Assembly (NCBI RefSeq): GCF_008831285.2
Contig: NC_045138.2
Coordinates: 23,281,934-23,345,933 of the forward strand
Origin: Nymphaea colorata
Taxonomy: Eukaryota > Streptophyta > Magnoliopsida > Nymphaeales > Nymphaeaceae
DNA length: 64,000 nucleotides
Direction of reading: 5' to 3'
In this document: one piece after another, positions 59,124-64,000 of the stretch
How the letters are laid out: the number at the start of each line of letters is the position of its first letter
Position numbering within the stretch: position 1 is the first letter of the stretch
Translations under genes and position numbers: made by a program
The notes under the pieces: model-generated
Databases searched by the model: none
What the model saw: the letters and a program-made list of their open reading frames with translations, nothing else
Told to the model about the DNA's origin: nothing

Positions 59124-62100
59124 ATGAATTTCCTCGCATGGAATGTCTGCGGGCTGGCGGCTCTCCCAGTTCAACATGAGTTCTCATGAACTCTTCGGAC
59201 CTTGAAAACCACTATTGCTTTCGCAATCGATACTAAGCTTAACTGGGAACAACTCCAGAAATTCCAATTCAAGTTACCAAACAGACGGATAGTCAGTAAC
59301 ATTGAGGTCTCAGGACCTTGGGCTCGTATAATCATTGTGTAGGACCCATCTGAAGTGATGCTCCAAGACTGGTATGCTCACTCTCATTGGATTGTCTTAC
59401 AATTTCCAATATTTCATCTGGTCAAAGTTTTGTGGTTGTAGGGGTGTATTTGCATACTGGTTTTAGAATTCGGAAGGACCAGTTCTTAAGTCTCTGCTCA
59501 GCCTTAAATCATTGCAATGCGCCAGTTATTTGTTTGGGGGACTTTAACGTTGTTTTAAAGAGAAACGAGAAAACAGGTAGGGCACCGGCTCTTCAAGCAT
59601 GTCTTGCTCTTTCTAATTTTGTACAACAGTCAGCGCTACATGAAGTTTCTTGCCCTGACATGAAGTTCACCTGGACCAATAACTGTGTAGGCCATGACAA
59701 TGTCATGTCCAAGATTGACAGATGCTATGTCTCTAAAGAATGGGTGGATGATCCAGACATCTCGCTGCACCTAGAGTTGGTCCCGAGAACCATCTCTGAC
59801 CATAATCCTATTTTGCTTTGTATTTCTAAGCGCAGGTTTAGAACTTGGGGTCGTTCCCCATTTCGGCATTTTCAGTATTGGCAGGACATGGTAGGTTACA
59901 GTGACCAAGTTCTTTCAGCTTGGGCGGTGGATGCAAGGGGGTGGATGCAAGGGGCTGCGCTATGATTAAACTCATCCTCAAATTTGAGGCTACCATGGAT
60001 AAGCTGAAAGTTTGGTGTAAAGGTGGAGCCAGTGACCTTCCTCACCAAATAATAGATATCAAGAGGAAAATCAAACACCTCCAAGTCCTTAGTGAGAGTG
60101 GCCAGCTTGATGCGATAGACGATGAATGCACTCGTAAACATGATCTCTCCAGGCTATTGTGGTTAGAAAAATGTATGTGGCGCCAAAAATCCAGAATCAA
60201 ATGGATGAAGGATGGCGATCTCAACACCAAATTCTTTTAGGGGATTGCTAATGGGAGGAGGAGGCGGAATAAAATTGAAACCATATCCCATGAGGGTCAG
60301 CTCTTAACCGAAACTCCGGAGATTTTTACAACTTGCACAGACTACTTTGCCGATCTTCTAGGGACTACTGAAGGCTCAGGGTGCTTACCTCATACACTCG
60401 CTTGGGGTCCGACTGTGTCGCCGGAGGAGAATGCCAATCTTTTGAAACCTGTTACAGAATCTGAAATCGCCTGGGCAGTCATGGAGGCGGATAGGGAGTC
60501 CGCACCTGGTCTAAATGGGTTTGGCAATAGCTTCTTTCAGAGCAATTGGCTTATTGTGCGCGAGGCTGTTACAGGGGCTATTCGTAGTTTTTTTTACTCC
60601 AACAGATTGGTTAAATTGTTAATAAGACATATATCACTCTTCTGCCCAAGGAGACAGGTGCGACTCAGGTGGAGAAGCTTCGGCCCATCTCTCTTTGTAA
60701 CAGCACGCTGAAATTTATCACGACGATTATCGTTATGCAGCCTATCCAAAATAGGATCATTTCCAAGAATCCAAATGTTTTTCTCTCGGGAAGATGCATT
60801 CAGGACAGCTTTCTACTCAGCCAAGAAATAGTCCACATTCTTCAAAACAGTAAGAATAAAGCAGCATGTATTAAAATTGATTTAAGTAAGGCCTACGACA
60901 AAGTCAATTGGGATTTCTTGAAGGCCACCCTTCGCCACCTTGGTTTCTATGAGCTGTGGGTCCAAAAAATTATGACTCTCGTCACCACGGTTAGATCGAC
61001 ACTTCTCATTAATTGTAAAGAAGGAATGTGGTTTGATAACAAGAGAGGCCTTAGGCAGGGGACCCGTTGTCCCCATATCTATTTATTTCTGTTATGGAAA
61101 TGCTCACTCGCAACGTTCAAGCGTATATCAACAGCAAAAAAATTAGAATCTCATCCATGTGGGCTGGTACCACTTCTCCCTTCTCCACGCTTTATGTCGA
61201 CGACATCATGTTCTTCATTGAAGGAAGGCGGAAGAGCCTGCGTACTCTGAAAATGTGCCTGGACGAATTTTTCTCATGGTCAGGCTTAGCCATGAACATT
61301 GCCAAAAGTCTCATTTTCTCTTTTAACATGGACAGTCGTGAGCTTACTTGGATTGAGCAGGAAATGGGTTGGTGTCAAGGTAAGCTCCCATCTATGTATC
61401 TTTGCATTCCCCTTCAGACGAACAATGTAGGCACCTAATCCTTCGGTCTTCCCAGAAACTACCACTTTGGAAGGAGAAATACCTCTCTGCTGCAGGCCGA
61501 CTTAGCTTAATCAAGCATGCTCTTTCGCTACCAACCTACTGGAGCTTGGTGGTTAAACTCCCTGATACCACTTGCAATCAATTGAATAAAATGGCAGTTG
61601 AGTCTTTATGGGGTGATATGGCTGAACGTAAAAGCATCCACCGCATCAAATGGTCCACCTTATGCCTCCCTCTTCTAGAGGGAGGTGTTGGTCTCAGAGA
61701 TATCAAAGAAACTAATCTGGCCAACATGGCCTATTTAGTTTACCAAGCCTATTTAGTTTACCAAGCATCTCACCAGGCTTCTCCTTGAGCAGCCTTGATT
61801 AAAGGTCGGTATTGCGAGTGGAAAGGGCTGCTCTACAGCAGTATTAGGGGAAAAAGGGTGTCCCACATATGGTGTAGGGCATTGCAGTCCTGGCGTAAGG
61901 TTAATGAGAATGTCGGCTGAAAGATCGGCAATGGCACTTTAGCAAAGTTTTGGACTGACCATTGGAGCGCCGATCGGCTAATGGACAAGATTCCCACTTC
62001 TCATCTCCATCTAATTCATGATACTATCACCTGCTCGGTTAAAGACCTCTTAGAGGAGAATGGGGAGCCCTTAATGGTCTTCCTGGCCAAACTTAACATT

Positions 62101-63030
62101 CACTTCACTTGTCCTCCTCTTTAGGCTGATCAGTCGGATGTTATGGTCTGGAGGAATGGCGACAATGGTGAGCTCAACCAGCATGAAATTTGGCAAAGGA
62201 TTCGGAAGAAAGGCCATCAGAATAAGGACTATAAGCTAGTTTGGCAAGGGAGACGGCTTCCAAGGGCCTCTTGGACTGTTTACTTAGGTGTCTCAGGGCG
62301 TCTTCCTACGGATGCGTTAGTGCAACAGTAGGGATGTTCTCTTGCATCTCGGTGCTATGATTGTAAGCAGGTGACTCAAGACATCAAACACCTCTTCTTC
62401 GACTGCAAGGGAGCTCGGTCTCTTTGGTCTTCTATTTATGGTAAATTCGGGAGGGCTACTCCATGGTGTAGGAGTCCTCCAAACCTTATGCAAGGACTTA
62501 GTTGCTGGCATAAGAAAGGTTTCAAAGACAAGTCGCTTGACAAATGCTGGAAAGATAGCTTTCATATGGCGATCTGGTTCATCTGGAAGACTAGGAATCA
62601 ATTTAAGCATAAAGGGCAGATCCCAACTAGTAAATTAATAAACCAGTTTTGGTCACACTCAAGCATGTATTGGTGGAATTCTCAGTGGAATGAACCGCAA
62701 AAAACGAAAATTCGTAATTGGCTTCGCTTGGGGATCCTTTGGAGTGATGGAGTTAGCTTTGAGGATAAGTGGGTTGAAATCAACATCACCTCTTGGTACA
62801 AGAGGGGCAAAAAAGGAGTGGCGGGCATCATCAGAGACATCGTAGGTCAGTTCCGGTTTGGTGTTGCGTGCTGGTTTGAGGCCAATTCTGGGTGGCCAGA
62901 GACGGAGATTCTCAGCGAATGCTTCGGGCACCTGGCGAACATTGCAGACAACCTGGGGCGTATCTACCTTCTTGCCAATGATGGCGATTGGAAGCAGCAT
63001 CTTCTCAATCACATAACTTACAATCTGTAA
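59124..63030 (+). pseudogene. L1 ORF2 (endonuclease-reverse transcriptase-RNase H), frameshifted
   Basis: The endonuclease starts at 59124 (MNFLAWNVCGL) with GDFN near 59540 and SDHNPI near 59800. A perfect 14-bp tandem duplication (59926-59953) shifts the frame just after it. The linker QKSRIKWMKDGDLNTKFF is near 60186. RT motifs: LRPISLCN near 60678, KIDLSKAYDKV near 60865, LRQGTR near 61048 (frame break), LYVDDIMFF near 61190 (catalytic YVDD intact) and an 18-bp in-frame duplication (61730-61765, YLVYQA twice). The zinc-RVT segment and an RNase H-like tail (EINITSWYKRGKKGVAGIIRD) end at 63030. The RNase H first aspartate is not evident. Confidence 0.85.
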
Positions 63031-63240
63031 GAGATGGCCTCTAGCTGAAGGTTCAAATTTTTTTACGATCATTCCAGATAATGGTTTGTATACAAAATGG
63101 AATCCTCAGGGTAAAACCATGTGAGATCCCTTCAAAGATAGCGTTACGCTGAGTTGAGGTCCTGTGTGGACCCATTTTTTGTCTGTACATAATACCTCAT
63201 TTTGTTGCAATAAAAGGATGGGGGCCTAACCCCCAAGCAG

Positions 63241-64000
63241 CCATTGTCCGGAACCAATGGCTGAGAGGGTGGGACGCTCCTCCTTTTTTCTTGCCTTTGC
63301 AGAGGACGTCATACTATTCAGTAAGGCTGACACTCAATCATTGAGCTTGATCAAAGCCCTCCTTGCCCACATCCAAGACTACCCGGGCCTGTCGATCAAC
63401 AGCTAAAAACAGTAGCGATTCCCTTCAACATGGAAAATGCGCAAGCTAGCCGGGTATCTTCCTTTCTTAGATGGGACCTACAACAGTAACCCATCAGGTA
63501 CTTGGGATTACCCTTGTTTGCTGGGAACATGTCACTAGAACACTGTAGAGACCTCCTTCAGAAAGTCGACAAGAGGCTAGCAGCTTGGAGGATTTCTCTC
63601 CTGTCTTACGGTGGAAGATTATGTTTGTTGAAACATGTCCTCGGGCAGGTTATGGGTTTCTGGGCCTCTTGCTTTAAACTTCCAACTGTGTTGGTTAGCA
63701 AGCTGAATATCTCCATGGCTAACTTCCTTTGGGGTTGGACAGGCAACAAGCCTAAATGCCACCTTATCTCTTGGAGAGTCCTGTGTCAACCTATCCAAGA
63801 AGGGGGAGTTGGTATTTTTAGCCTCATTGATAGATGCAAGACTTTGCTAGCTACTTGGGACTTTGTATCTACAAGCAACCACACGGAGACTTTGATTTGG
63901 AGCATCAGAAGTACTTCAAAACTCAGAGCATTTGGTTTATAAAATATTCTGGTGACAAGTCGGGTTCTTGAAAGGTGTTCTCTGGGGCATTAAAGATATC
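63241..64000 (+). pseudogene. Second L1 element, ORF2 fragment
   Basis: Starts with sequence resembling RT: FAEDVILFSKADTQSLSLIKALL near 63293 (FAED where L1 has FADD), DYPGLSIN, then LGLPLFAGN near 63500 and DKRLAAWRISLLSYGGRLCLLKHVL, the thumb motifs, continuing to the window end. The 5' part is missing. It lies directly after the 3' end of the previous LINE and in the same direction; the joining point is near 63240. Confidence 0.75.

Larger units (their letters stand above)
57450..63240 (+). mobile_element. Near-full-length L1-type LINE
   Basis: About 5.8 kb with ORF1 (57589-59028), a short spacer and ORF2 (59124-63030) with endonuclease, RT, zinc-finger RVT and RNase H-like domains, followed by a 3' UTR with AATAAA-like signal at about 63210. 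The 5' boundary is not sharply defined. A target duplication was not determined. ORF1 has a single internal stop, ORF2 several frame breaks. Confidence 0.85.

Overview
This is a stretch of flowering-plant nuclear DNA, gene-poor and packed with nested, decayed transposable elements. The plant origin is shown by a plant 9-lipoxygenase gene split into nine exons with GT/AG borders, Ty1/copia and Ty3/gypsy LTR retrotransposons whose primer sites resemble plant ones, plant L1-type LINEs (zinc-knuckle ORF1; endonuclease, reverse transcriptase and RNase H in ORF2) and small hAT-type elements. The lipoxygenase C-terminus looks monocot-like or early-diverging, but the species cannot be named from the sequence.

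Layout. 1-2108: unassigned, with one foldback candidate. 2109-6919: a dead Ty3/gypsy element bounded by two 416-bp LTRs. 6920-12530: mostly unassigned, with a second, very old gag-protease relic at 8730-9536. 12531-13597: upstream region of the lipoxygenase gene, carrying a 139-142 bp tandem duplication. 13598-23902: the lipoxygenase gene (898 residues predicted), with two hAT-type elements inside its introns. 24725-26141: 3' end of a Ty1/copia element. 26330-40920: one minus-strand L1 element split by a Ty3/gypsy cluster (27111-37440) and also by a GC-rich hAT-type element (39569-40229). 42057-43499: an intronless gene for a plastid-type five-bladed beta-propeller protein related to arabinanase/levansucrase/invertase. 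45480-47340: another L1 relic. 49269-49487 (minus): a small secreted cysteine-rich peptide gene. 50455-55905: a Ty1/copia relic interrupted by an antisense Ty1/copia element with both LTRs and a near-matching target duplication. 56490-56829: another copia fragment. 57290-64000: three L1 pieces in a row, the middle one (57589-63030) nearly full length.

Only three cellular genes are supported: the 9-lipoxygenase (oxylipin synthesis), the propeller protein and the secreted peptide. They are not an operon or cluster, and nothing in the sequence links their functions. No tRNA, rRNA, CRISPR or organellar insertion was recognised. The points most worth following up are a glycine at the lipoxygenase stereocontrol (Coffa) position, the cysteine-rich peptide, the non-autonomous gypsy element with IN-side 39-bp tandem repeats, and the layered insertion history.
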